Origin: Clostridium sp. UBA701
Lineage (GTDB): Bacteria > Bacillota > Clostridia > Clostridiales > Clostridiaceae
Reading direction: 5' to 3'
Assembly: GCA_002298125.1 (NCBI GenBank)
Contig: DBMJ01000005.1
Span: 20,204-84,203 of the forward strand
Length of the DNA: 64,000 nucleotides
Below, one piece after another: positions 17,301-24,141 of this stretch; positions within the stretch are counted from its first letter, which is position 1, and every line of letters starts with the position of its first letter. A program made the position numbers and the translations under genes. The notes beneath the pieces were generated by a model. That model saw only the letters and a list, made by a program, of their open reading frames with translations, did no database searches and was not told the DNA's origin.

Positions 17301-20021
17301 AATTATCGCATCTGCCATCAAATATGCATTATAGGGTAAAAAACAGAATAGAAGAAAAAATTGCTCCAGAGTATTTTTAAAGTCATTTATTTTCCCTGAA
17401 ATACTCATCCCTCGGGCTGGTATCACCACAGCATCAGACACGTCAAATACCACAGGGCTTAAAAGCCCTAGAAATCCAAGTATAAGCCAGAGCTCATAAT
17501 TAGGTAAAATGGTTAATGCCAATATTAACAGTATCAAAAGTGAAGGTGATAAGAGACTTCTTCTTAAATTGTCGAATATCTTCCATTTGCATAGCTTATC
17601 TAGAGGTGAACTTTTATAAAGCCAAGGTAATAACTGCCAATCCCCTCTAACCCACCTATGAAGTCTCATGGCACTAGAATTGTAGTAAGCAGGATACCCA
17701 TCAATTAATTCCACATCTGTAAGCAGTGCCGCCCTTACATAACAGCCCTCCAGCAAATCATGGCTTAATACTGAGTTTTCAGGTATCTCATCACTCAGCA
17801 TAGCTGCAAAAACATCTAAGTCGTAAATGCCCTTGCCAGTATATATACCCTCTCCAAAAAAGTCCTGATAGACATCAGAGACTGCAGTAGTATACATATC
17901 TATACCTGTTTCTCCCGAAAAAATCCTTGAAAACAGAGTTTTATTTGCACTTAATATACCAACGCTTATCCTTGGCTGCATTAAGCCATAGCCTCTTTCA
18001 ACCTTCTTTTTATCCTTGTTTAACACAGCTGCATTTAATATGTGGCTCATAGCTCCAATAAGCTTTTTGGCACTATCCCTTGGAAGCTCTGTGTCAGCAT
18101 CTAGGGTAATAACATATTTAACCTTCTTAAGCTTATCTATACTTCCACTTATCACATCATAGCTAGTATCCTTATCTCCTCTTAAAAGTTTGTTAAATTC
18201 CATTATTTTTCCGCGTTTTCTTTCCCAGCCAAGGTATTTACCTTCCCCTTCATTGTATTTTCTATATCTATTAAAAAAATAAAAAACTTCCTCTCCATCC
18301 TTGCAGTACTTTTTATTCAAGGCTTTAATATCCTTTAAGGCAGCTTCAATGATGTGTTTATCCTTATCCTCATGTTCATATTTACTGTCACAAAAGTCTC
18401 CAAGCAATGCGAAATAGAGGTTTTTCTCTGCATTTGCCAAGTAATACACCTCTAGGTCGCCTATGAGCTCCTGCACCCTTTCCTCGTTATTTAGCAGTGT
18501 TGGTATTATTACTACTGTACTGCTGCTCTCTGGAATGCCCTCCTTCATCTCTAGCTTTGGTATAAAGCTAGGCTTAGTGAAATGATTAATGCTGTAATTT
18601 ACTGTAGATATAATCACTTCGCTGCAGGGTATTAAAATTGCAATGGCAGTAATGACATATTTATATACTACAATACTAACATCCCTGTAAGCACTAACGC
18701 CAAGTAATACCAAGTCCAACAGCAGTGTTCCTAATATAATTAAACCTATATAAAAGTTGACCTTCTTTGTTTTAATAGCTGCCTTTATGACCTCAATACC
18801 CTTAGCTCTTATGTCTAGTCTGTCCTTAAGATAAGCCACTCCATCATCTATAATATAATAGCCAATGTGTCTTTTATATGCTTCTAGGTCCTTTACCACA
18901 GCCTCTTTAGCACATTCTACCGCTTTTTTTGCAATAATGGATTCTGGCCTTCTAGAATAATTAGATAGCTTCTCAATTTTATGTCTATAATAATCCCTAG
19001 ACTCAAAGTCCATGTCCTTGTATATATCAGAAGGATCCTCTCTTAATATCTGCTCTACATAGCTTAACCTTTCAAAAGCCTCTCTCCAGTCTAAAGCCTC
19101 CACATTTCTTATGGAAGTTATGCAATTCCCAATGGAAAGCTGGAAGGCGGCCTGAGTCTGATGCTCAATGGCTATTAACTTTTCTGTACTTGTTTCAAAA
19201 TATTCCAGCTTTTCATCTATAAATCTAAATACCTCGCTATTATCAGTACCATTATCTCTAAGCACCTTTAACAGCCTCTCTGTAAAATGTGGAGAAAAGC
19301 TTAAATCCTCATTTTTTATTTTGTCTAGTTCCTCTGTAAGGTTCTTTGAATTAATAGAGTTTATAATCCTCTCTGCTATATAATCCCCTTGCTGCTTTTC
19401 TTCTTGAGAAATACTAATTTTTTCTGCTGTATAGCTAATATTTTGAATAAGGGCTATTCTAAGCATAATTGGAAATGCCCATAGCTCTCCTGTAGTGAGA
19501 ATGCTGTTTCTTTCATAGGCCCTTAAAAAGATTTCAATTGTAGCTTCGTCTATCTTGCCATCAGTATGTGATACTAACTCTATAGCTATATGATAAATTC
19601 TAGGGTAGCACTTCATTATACCCTTTGTTATTACTGGTAAATTTTTATAATAGCTTTTAGGCATATTGTTCTTTATGTCTTTATATTCCCTTTCTATAAG
19701 ATATAGGTTGTCAAGAAGCCATTCCGCTGCAGGTACTATGTCGTTTTTCTGCTGAACTTCTTTATCCATATAGTTATAGGTGTTAATTATTTTTTCGTAG
19801 CTCTTGTCAAGACTTCTCATAAGTGCCTTTTTACAGTTAGAACCTTTACCTATGGATACACCATAGGCAATTTCCATGGCATGCTTTTCTAAGCTCTCCT
19901 TGTTTAGATTTATAGTTGGAATATCCTCCATTAAATTTTCTTCTTCATTCTTAAGCCTATAAAATAAACTTAATGTTGTAATAACTGCTAATGCTAATGC
20001 TGCTGCATATAAATACACCAT
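11382..20021 (-). CDS. Cyclic beta-1,2-glucan synthase-like giant enzyme (GT84 - glycoamylase-like - GH94)
   Basis: A 2879-residue membrane protein resembling NdvB/Cgs. Residues 2-21 form a first membrane segment and about 425-475 two more. A family 84 glycosyltransferase region follows, with the metal-binding DADTELP near residue 640, LMQPRI and RWVRGDWQL near 790. More membrane segments occupy about 820-975. A glycoamylase-like region spans about 1390-1540 (LMPLLIM, VHHQGMSLMAL). The C-terminal GH94 phosphorylase region carries GSGDWNDGM near 2565, including the expected catalytic aspartate. Relatives make a UDP-glucose-derived beta-1,2-glucan chain; in Brucella Cgs the middle domain cyclises it and GH94 trims its length. 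Start ATG follows GAAGGAGTG. It is a single-gene unit between two terminators. Linear versus cyclic product cannot be told from sequence. Confidence 0.85.
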   Translation of the reverse strand: MVYLYAAALALAVITTLSLFYRLKNEEENLMEDIPTINLNKESLEKHAMEIAYGVSIGKGSNCKKALMRSLDKSYEKIINTYNYMDKEVQQKNDIVPAAEWLLDNLYLIEREYKDIKNNMPKSYYKNLPVITKGIMKCYPRIYHIAIELVSHTDGKIDEATIEIFLRAYERNSILTTGELWAFPIMLRIALIQNISYTAEKISISQEEKQQGDYIAERIINSINSKNLTEELDKIKNEDLSFSPHFTERLLKVLRDNGTDNSEVFRFIDEKLEYFETSTEKLIAIEHQTQAAFQLSIGNCITSIRNVEALDWREAFERLSYVEQILREDPSDIYKDMDFESRDYYRHKIEKLSNYSRRPESIIAKKAVECAKEAVVKDLEAYKRHIGYYIIDDGVAYLKDRLDIRAKGIEVIKAAIKTKKVNFYIGLIILGTLLLDLVLLGVSAYRDVSIVVYKYVITAIAILIPCSEVIISTVNYSINHFTKPSFIPKLEMKEGIPESSSTVVIIPTLLNNEERVQELIGDLEVYYLANAEKNLYFALLGDFCDSKYEHEDKDKHIIEAALKDIKALNKKYCKDGEEVFYFFNRYRKYNEGEGKYLGWERKRGKIMEFNKLLRGDKDTSYDVISGSIDKLKKVKYVITLDADTELPRDSAKKLIGAMSHILNAAVLNKDKKKVERGYGLMQPRISVGILSANKTLFSRIFSGETGIDMYTTAVSDVYQDFFGEGIYTGKGIYDLDVFAAMLSDEIPENSVLSHDLLEGCYVRAALLTDVELIDGYPAYYNSSAMRLHRWVRGDWQLLPWLYKSSPLDKLCKWKIFDNLRRSLLSPSLLILLILALTILPNYELWLILGFLGLLSPVVFDVSDAVVIPARGMSISGKINDFKNTLEQFFLLFCFLPYNAYLMADAIIRTLYRLFISKRNLLEWQTAADVESRLGKRLYNFIGTMWVGSLISVIIIVLSHSIAQSAKMIIPSVLWFMSPLVAYYISCEQKEKAKIITEEEDFELRQLCRKTWAYFEDFVDSSNNYLAPDNYQEEPHNGIAPRTSPTNMGMGLTSNIVAFDFGYINIVELCEKLDKILFNMESLERYKGHYYNWYDTTSKKPLRPMYVSTVDSGNLVGYIWVVSESLREFMKTPILRSVQRKGLKDILLLAEEEIEESFNIKDFYINIISDLEEDKFDVIGWKTLLSDVLRRALELKKSKVDTELYWNNKVIHTVEGYLSELQRFFPWLEIIKEAPSEIDALIEELTLEVRDMDLENMEDKVNDLLHKLELSPTKNTKEEELVEKLKSMLNNTKIEGEGLRQKIYNLCQRLDNIAAATDFTLLYDKGRQLFSIGYDVEKDSIGNCYYDLLASESRQASFVAIAKGDVEQKHWFKLGRAQTYMGGSKGLVSWSGTMFEYLMPLLIMKNYPNTLLDETYRAVLQGQKNYCKDKKISWGISEAAYNSFDVNLNYQYKAFGIPGIGLKRGLNNELVISPYSTMLALQMDFRSAYENIERLINDGLKGKYGFYEAVDYTKERLPKGKKNTIIKCFMVHHQGMSLMALDNVINSNALQHRFHRIPIIKATELLLQERVPKNVVYDRERKFDAVNFTAPKQNIVVRAYDTAKTQYPETHLLSNDSYSLMISNSGSGYSKKEDMTIYRWREDTTTENGGMFFYIKNLNSNEYWSAAYEPCKSEGQHYEVIFSLDKAEFMRRDGNITTHMQIAVSSEDDAEVRKITLTNNSEHLRTMEITSYCEVTLSPYNADIVHPAFSNLFISTEYVENPECVIASRRPRAKGQVKPYVMQTVAVEGEVVGSMQYETSRVNFIGRGRNLDNPVAMENEAALNNTSGTVLDPIISIRKRVKLEPGKNCTVAYTTGVGYTMEEVLKLASKYSDMSNINRVFELAWTQSIVEMKYLGIKANQANLYQYMASKILFLNSSLKAREDYIKKISRAQRDLWKYGISGDVPIVLLLVRKDRDIDYVRQLLYAHEYWCIKGLKVDLVIVNLQGYGYIQQIQDAVRELISSSHARDKQNKQGGVFLQSSPTMDEGDIDLIMAISKLVIDPEKGALINQLEDNNDKEDEKKELEILQTYSSKYLKKPYSFTLPSLQYYNRYGGFNSENNSYVIRLTNKRNTPAPWINVIANKEFGFHISESGSSYTWYKNSRENKITPWSNDPITDALGEALYIRDNCDGNLWSICPKPITDSGEYVIEYGFGYANYKKEAYGIIGELTMFVPLSQSAKVCIVRLKNNTEVERKLSLTYYAQMVLGVVPQQTSQYISTYLNEEKKYIYARNPYSEHFGKSIVYLKIIGGEYESFTGDRREFLGRGGSVENPLYTKYTKLSNTVGSGLDPCTAASTVISLGANEEKQLIVLLGCEECTAAIDQIVEEYSNRDVALRKLHEVKEYWQELLGRIVVKTEDKSMDIMLNGWLMYQTIVCRYWARTAFYQSGGAYGFRDQLQDVMAISYLDSSITREQIVYSASRQFLEGDVQHWWHPVVDSGIRTRFSDDLLWLPYVTCDYINNTGDYSILMEEVPYLEDEMLKEGEDERYKISGEAKVKGTIYEHCVKAIERGLNFGPHNIPLMGSGDWNDGMSTVGNRGRGESIWLGWFLYSILDSFTDICKYVKDDERENKYKKMKEFIRENLERNAWDGGWYRRAYFDDGTPLGSIENDECQIDSLAQSWAVISGAGSPSRIKEAMHALERQLIKEDIGMILLLAPPFNKSKLEPGYIKGYVPGVRENGGQYTHAAVWVILALAKMGKCSKAWRMFNMINPINHSRSHLSCERYKVEPYVMAADVYIKEPHTGRGGWSWYTGAAGWMYRTGIEGILGLKQRGKEGFVIEPCIPEDWTHYEIDFKKDNAEYRIIVNRGEDKKIIMDGIVLKGNVIPYCSGGIHEVEVTI

Positions 20022-20145
20022 AGTAAAACACTCCTTCGGAAGTTAAAGTAAGAATATCCCTATATGAGTTAAAGAATTAACTTAAAATATTATCTCCCCT
20101 ACAAGCGCAAATTATGATGTTTTATTTTTGTCTTTGGCTGCATAG

Positions 20146-20176
20146 AAAAAAATCTGTTATCACTAACAGATTTTTC
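20146..20176 (-). terminator. Terminator of the M16-recX-transglutaminase operon
   Basis: AAAAATCTGTTA and TAACAGATTTTT form a hairpin with a 4-base loop and a T tail on the minus strand. Confidence 0.88.
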
Positions 20177-20208
20177 TTATTAAAATCCTATATTATTTAA
20201 ATTTATTA

Positions 20209-21366
20209 TTACCATTCTCCAACAATATTTGCGTCTCTATGATCCTTGTCAAACCTCTTATTGTTAAAGTAATTGCCCCCATTATAGAAAGTAGCATCCA
20301 CGTTTACCCATTTTGACAGCTCCGGAATATATACCTGATTCCAAGCATGGCTTACCCAGCTTACACCATTAAAGCCTTCTCCAGTTACAAGCCTTACCTT
20401 TAAGCCATCAGCTCTACACATGGCTACATATAAGCAGGCATAGTCAAAGCATATTCCTTTTCTGCTTTCATAGGTAGCAATTGCTCCAGATCTTATGTTT
20501 AAATCATTATTTAATACTCTTTGAGCCTTCTCCTGATCATAGCTAATATTACTTCCTACCCAATTATAAATCTTTCTTGCCTTTATCAAGCTGTTGTCTT
20601 CGCCAAGAACAAGCTCCCTGGCAAAATTGTCTATGGCAGCATTAGATCGCACCCCCTCCTCTAGGGTTACACCATTATAGTATACAATGGTCCTCCCTTT
20701 ATGGGTGGAGGTAGGTTCTCCTTCCTTTGTAACTACCTTAAAAGAATTGTTTAATACATTTGGGAGTTGTTTAGCAAGAGGTGTATTGGTTAGTGGGATA
20801 ATATACTCCTTACATAGGTATTTATAGCCTGAGGACTTCTCTAAATACCTGTTTAACTCTGGATTTACCTTGTATATAGAAAGCACATTTAAGATAAAGG
20901 CAAAGATTAATACATAAGCTATAGAACGAGGAAGCTGAATTACTGCCCCCACTATACGCTTTAAAACAGCACTTTTGCTCTTCATGAATTCTTCCACCGC
21001 TTCTAATAATGGATAAAAGCTTATGCGGCTTAAAATGTCCATTAACCAATATAGAAGCCTATGGAGTATAAAAACTATTGTAGGCATAAGCAGCAAATAT
21101 ACAAGTCCAGGCCTCACCTCTATTGCATCGTGAATAAACCCTGGCAGCATATGATGAAGGTTTATATAGGGTTGTTTCTTTGGAGACATAAATACTTCAG
21201 AGCAAAAATATATGCCATAAAATAATGCAATAACAAATGCAATATTACTCCATAGCTGCTGAAGCTCATTTTTTAAACTGTCAGAAGAGAATTTCATCAA
21301 AAAGCCTTTTGTGATAGGATATAGAAATACTATTATTAATAATATATTTATGAGATTGACGTCCAT
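20209..21366 (-). CDS. Membrane-anchored transglutaminase-like protein
   Basis: A 385-residue protein. The N-terminal 170 residues hold about four membrane segments in a CvpA-like arrangement (INILLIIVFLYPITKGF at the start). The C-terminal 110 residues are a transglutaminase-like cysteine-protease fold with a visible triad: Cys near 304 in GICFDYA, His near 341 in SHAWNQV and Asp near 355 in NVDATF. By family knowledge it may be a peptidase or a protein cross-linker; its side of the membrane is not certain. It is the last gene of a three-gene operon, 14 bp behind recX, with a GGAGAGGAG ribosome binding site and a terminator after it. Confidence 0.8.
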   Translation of the reverse strand: MDVNLINILLIIVFLYPITKGFLMKFSSDSLKNELQQLWSNIAFVIALFYGIYFCSEVFMSPKKQPYINLHHMLPGFIHDAIEVRPGLVYLLLMPTIVFILHRLLYWLMDILSRISFYPLLEAVEEFMKSKSAVLKRIVGAVIQLPRSIAYVLIFAFILNVLSIYKVNPELNRYLEKSSGYKYLCKEYIIPLTNTPLAKQLPNVLNNSFKVVTKEGEPTSTHKGRTIVYYNGVTLEEGVRSNAAIDNFARELVLGEDNSLIKARKIYNWVGSNISYDQEKAQRVLNNDLNIRSGAIATYESRKGICFDYACLYVAMCRADGLKVRLVTGEGFNGVSWVSHAWNQVYIPELSKWVNVDATFYNGGNYFNNKRFDKDHRDANIVGEW

Positions 21367-21380
21367 TGATTACTCCTCTC

Positions 21381-22010
21381 CTAATCCTCCTCTAGGATAT
21401 TTCCTAAAACCTCTTTAACCTCTCCATAGGTATATCCTTTTCTAAGTAGAAAATCTATGGTCTTCTTCATCGCTGCTCTTTCTTCATTGTTTTTTGAAAG
21501 GGACTGAAGCTTTTTAGAAGCTAAGGCTTTTAATGCTTCCATGTAATTTTCCCCCAGCTGTTTCTCTAAAGTCTCCTCAATTAACTCCTGATCCACGCCG
21601 CGATTTAAAAGCTCATATTTTATTTTTCTTCTCCCTGCTGTTCTCTGTTTACTGCTTACAAACTGTTTAGCATAAGCACTATCGTCTATAAGTGAATAAT
21701 TCTCCAGCATTTCCACTGCCCTTTCAATGGTGGCCTCTGAATAGCCCTTCTCCAAAAGCTTAGCTTTAAGCTGCTCCATAGTTTTGCTGGACCTTTCAAG
21801 AAATCGCAAGGCCTGAGCCTTACATCTAGAATAATTGTCCTCCTCTACTATTGCAACGAGCTTTTCAGTATCAATTTGCATACCACTTTTTAGATTATAC
21901 TTATAAACAAGCTCCGCGTCACAGGCAAATAAAAATTCGCCATCTACATATATATTTACTCGTTCTTTATTTTTTTTCTGAACCTCTAATGAGGTAATTG
22001 CAGGAGACAT
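21381..22010 (-). CDS. recX: RecX regulatory protein
   Basis: A 209-residue protein with the three-helix repeats of RecX. The first conserved part is CKAQALRFLERSSKTMEQLKAKL, followed by GYSEATIERAVEMLENYSLIDDSAYAKQFV and then TAGRRKIKYELLNRGVDQELIEETL. RecX binds RecA filaments and restrains recombinase activity in the cytoplasm. The Firmicutes-type N-terminal extension with VNIYVDGEFLFACD is present. The ATG follows an AGGGG site and begins 2 bp after the M16 peptidase gene ends. No recA lies in the window. Confidence 0.92.
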   Translation of the reverse strand: MSPAITSLEVQKKNKERVNIYVDGEFLFACDAELVYKYNLKSGMQIDTEKLVAIVEEDNYSRCKAQALRFLERSSKTMEQLKAKLLEKGYSEATIERAVEMLENYSLIDDSAYAKQFVSSKQRTAGRRKIKYELLNRGVDQELIEETLEKQLGENYMEALKALASKKLQSLSKNNEERAAMKKTIDFLLRKGYTYGEVKEVLGNILEED

Positions 22011-22012
22011 TA

Positions 22013-23263
22013 TTACCCCTCCTTTTTAGGTAAAAGAATGTGGATAGTAGGCTCTTTAAATACTTTTTCCGCCACCTTGTATAGCTCCTCGCTAGTAATA
22101 CTCTCCATATTCTCTAAATCCTCCATATATTCATAGATACTCTCCTCATCTATGACCTGATGAAGCACATAATTAGAAAGATCCGTTGAATCTTCAAGGA
22201 TTGAAACCACTGCGGTCTTTAAAACCTTCTTCATAAGATTTACTGTATTAATATCAAATAGCACTTCCTTATTAATTATATCCCTAATACATGTATTTAT
22301 AGTATCTATGGCTTCTTTTACTTTATTTTTTTCCACAGCAGTGTATATATATAAGGTCTTAACTGCTCTTGACATATCTGTCTGAGAGTAAACATCATAA
22401 GCTAAGCCTCTTTCTTCTCTAAGTCTTCTAAACAAAAGTGCATTGGCGCTTTCTCCTAGCTTGTGGTTTAGAATCTTTAGTGCAAGCTCCTCCCTCTTAT
22501 CTAAATTATGGAAGGTATAAGCATATACTATGGTGCTTTGCTCAATATTCTTCTTATAGGTGGTATTTGTACCTGGAATATTGTCTTCAATAAATATTTC
22601 AGGATGAGTAAGCTTCTCTGCCTTCCAATCTCCCATGTACTTTTCTATAAGTGTCACTGCCTCTTGGTGCCCCATAGAGGATACCAGGGTTACATAACAA
22701 TTATTGGGTACATAATACCTTTTATAAAAATTCCATAGGTCTTCTCTTGTATAATTTTTCACCAGTTCCTCTTCTCCTGAAATATCATATCTTACAGAAC
22801 TGGTTCTAAAAGCTAATTCGTGAATCCTTTTAAAGCTGAAGTCCTCCACGTCGTCTTTACTGGTCCTTATCTCTGCAAGTATTACTCCTCTTTCAACCTC
22901 TAATTCCTTAGAAGAAAAGTTAGAATTTAATATCATATCCGACAAAACCTCTAGTGAGCTTTCCATCTCCTCTTGAAGGCAGGTCATGCTATATACAGTA
23001 GAATGATAATCCGTATATGCGTTATATTCTCCTCCTCTTTCCTCAAGAGCCTGATTTATTTCTTCATTGCTGCGCTTATTAGTTCCCTTAAACAACATGT
23101 GCTCTATAAAGTGAGATATCCCCTTTTCCTTGTTGTTTTCATATAGGGAGCCTATTTTTACACCTATGTGTAATGCAGCTAACTGTGTATTTTTCTTTAT
23201 AGTTACAAGCCTTATTCCATTTTTTAAAATAGATATATTACCATCAAACGTTATTTTATGCAT
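22013..23263 (-). CDS. M16 (insulinase/processing-peptidase) family zinc peptidase
   Basis: A 416-residue protein with the inverted zinc motif HFIEH at residues 51-55 and the third ligand supplied by the following ERGVILAEI segment. A second, non-catalytic M16 domain fills the C-terminal half, including LRRLREERGLAYDVYS. Such cytoplasmic peptidases often sit near polynucleotide phosphorylase or dapG genes in Firmicutes, but here the gene heads an operon with recX. An upstream TTG frame extends five codons, but it overlaps an AAGGAG ribosome binding site; the ATG at 23263 right after it is the better start. Confidence 0.88.
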   Translation of the reverse strand: MHKITFDGNISILKNGIRLVTIKKNTQLAALHIGVKIGSLYENNKEKGISHFIEHMLFKGTNKRSNEEINQALEERGGEYNAYTDYHSTVYSMTCLQEEMESSLEVLSDMILNSNFSSKELEVERGVILAEIRTSKDDVEDFSFKRIHELAFRTSSVRYDISGEEELVKNYTREDLWNFYKRYYVPNNCYVTLVSSMGHQEAVTLIEKYMGDWKAEKLTHPEIFIEDNIPGTNTTYKKNIEQSTIVYAYTFHNLDKREELALKILNHKLGESANALLFRRLREERGLAYDVYSQTDMSRAVKTLYIYTAVEKNKVKEAIDTINTCIRDIINKEVLFDINTVNLMKKVLKTAVVSILEDSTDLSNYVLHQVIDEESIYEYMEDLENMESITSEELYKVAEKVFKEPTIHILLPKKEG

Positions 23264-23449
23264 ATTTTCTCCTTGCAAAAATTCTATGTTTAAAACATTA
23301 CTATACTTCTAATATTATACTTATAAAGCCTATAATAGACAAGGTAAACCCATGGTGAAACACAGCAGATTTTCATATAATTTACGTTGTATACCTTTGA
23401 CTAATTTGAGCTTTGGTATTAAAATAAAATGATGCCTTTTTAATAAAGG

Positions 23450-23495
23450 TACGGACAGTTCGTAACCATCCTGTCCTAAAATAAAACTACGGAGG
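23450..23495 (+). promoter_or_regulatory. preQ1-I riboswitch of queT
   Basis: A compact hairpin GGACAG / CTGTCC (23453-23458 and 23471-23476) encloses the loop TTCGTAACCATC. An A-rich single-stranded tail (TAAAATAAAACTA) runs directly into the GGAGG ribosome binding site. This is the H-type pseudoknot layout of class I preQ1 riboswitches, where the A-rich tail docks in the stem groove and preQ1 is held in the loop. There is no terminator, and the tail abuts the ribosome binding site, so control is most likely translational. The gene behind it, a queuosine precursor transporter, fits this ligand. Confidence 0.87.
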
Positions 23496-23501
23496 TGTAA
23501 A

Positions 23502-24092
23502 ATGAATAAAAGTATTAACAAAATGGTATATGCTGCTCTCATTGCAGCAGTGTATGCTTCTCTAACCCTTGTGCTTGCTCCTATTAGCTATGGGCCTCTT
23601 CAAGTGAGGATAGCAGAAGCACTAACCGTACTGCCTTTCTTCTCTTCCTTTTCACTATGGGGAGTTTTTATAGGCTGTCTGGTGTCTAATATTTTCAGCC
23701 CCTATGGCATAATAGACCTATTAATAGGCTCTAGTGCTACATTAATAGCTGCGGTAATGACCTATTATATAGGCAGAAGTTCATTTAAGTATAAAAAGCT
23801 TTTGGCTCCATTGCCACCAATAATTGTAAACGCCATCATCATAGGCTTTCTAATAAGTTCAGTGGTGGTTACAAACCCAGTACCTGTAAGAGAAGCTTTA
23901 GCAGCACTCTTTACTAATCCATCTAGGTTTAAGGAGCTTATGAGCATCAGCCTAAGCTATAGCTCTCCAATATTTTGGACCACTGCGCTATGGGTAGGAC
24001 TTGGCCAGTGTATTTCCTGTTATATCATTGGTTATCCACTACTAAGGATGGTAGACAAAAATCCCCAGTTAAAAAAGTACTTTAAAAATTAA
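23502..24092 (+). CDS. queT: QueT-type queuosine precursor transporter (ECF S-component)
   Basis: A 196-residue integral membrane protein with about six hydrophobic segments and the QueT hallmarks AALIAAVYASLTLVLAPISYGPLQVRIAEALTVLPFFS and GVFIGCLVSNIF (given here as separate recognisable blocks). As an ECF S-component it would bind a queuosine precursor such as preQ1 and work with a shared energising module; no EcfA or EcfT gene is in the window. The ATG lies 6 bases after GGAGG. The preQ1-I riboswitch directly upstream supports the substrate assignment. Single gene with a terminator at 24095-24133. Confidence 0.93.
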   Translation: MNKSINKMVYAALIAAVYASLTLVLAPISYGPLQVRIAEALTVLPFFSSFSLWGVFIGCLVSNIFSPYGIIDLLIGSSATLIAAVMTYYIGRSSFKYKKLLAPLPPIIVNAIIIGFLISSVVVTNPVPVREALAALFTNPSRFKELMSISLSYSSPIFWTTALWVGLGQCISCYIIGYPLLRMVDKNPQLKKYFKN

Positions 24093-24094
24093 AT

Positions 24095-24133
24095 AAAAAA
24101 AGAGCAGGGCAACTTATGTAAGTCCTGCTCTTC
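24095..24133. terminator. Terminator between queT and the Na/Pi cotransporter gene
   Basis: AGAGCAGG pairs with CCTGCTCT, with an inner ACTT/AAGT helix. On the minus strand it is followed by a long T run, so it is strongest for the Na/Pi cotransporter gene; it can also stop queT transcripts. Confidence 0.82.
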
Positions 24134-24141
24134 ATCTTTAA

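Noticed and set aside
23330..23542. 70-codon minus-strand frame over the preQ1 riboswitch
   Set aside because: Overlaps the riboswitch and the start of queT on the opposite strand and has no ribosome binding site or recognisable product.
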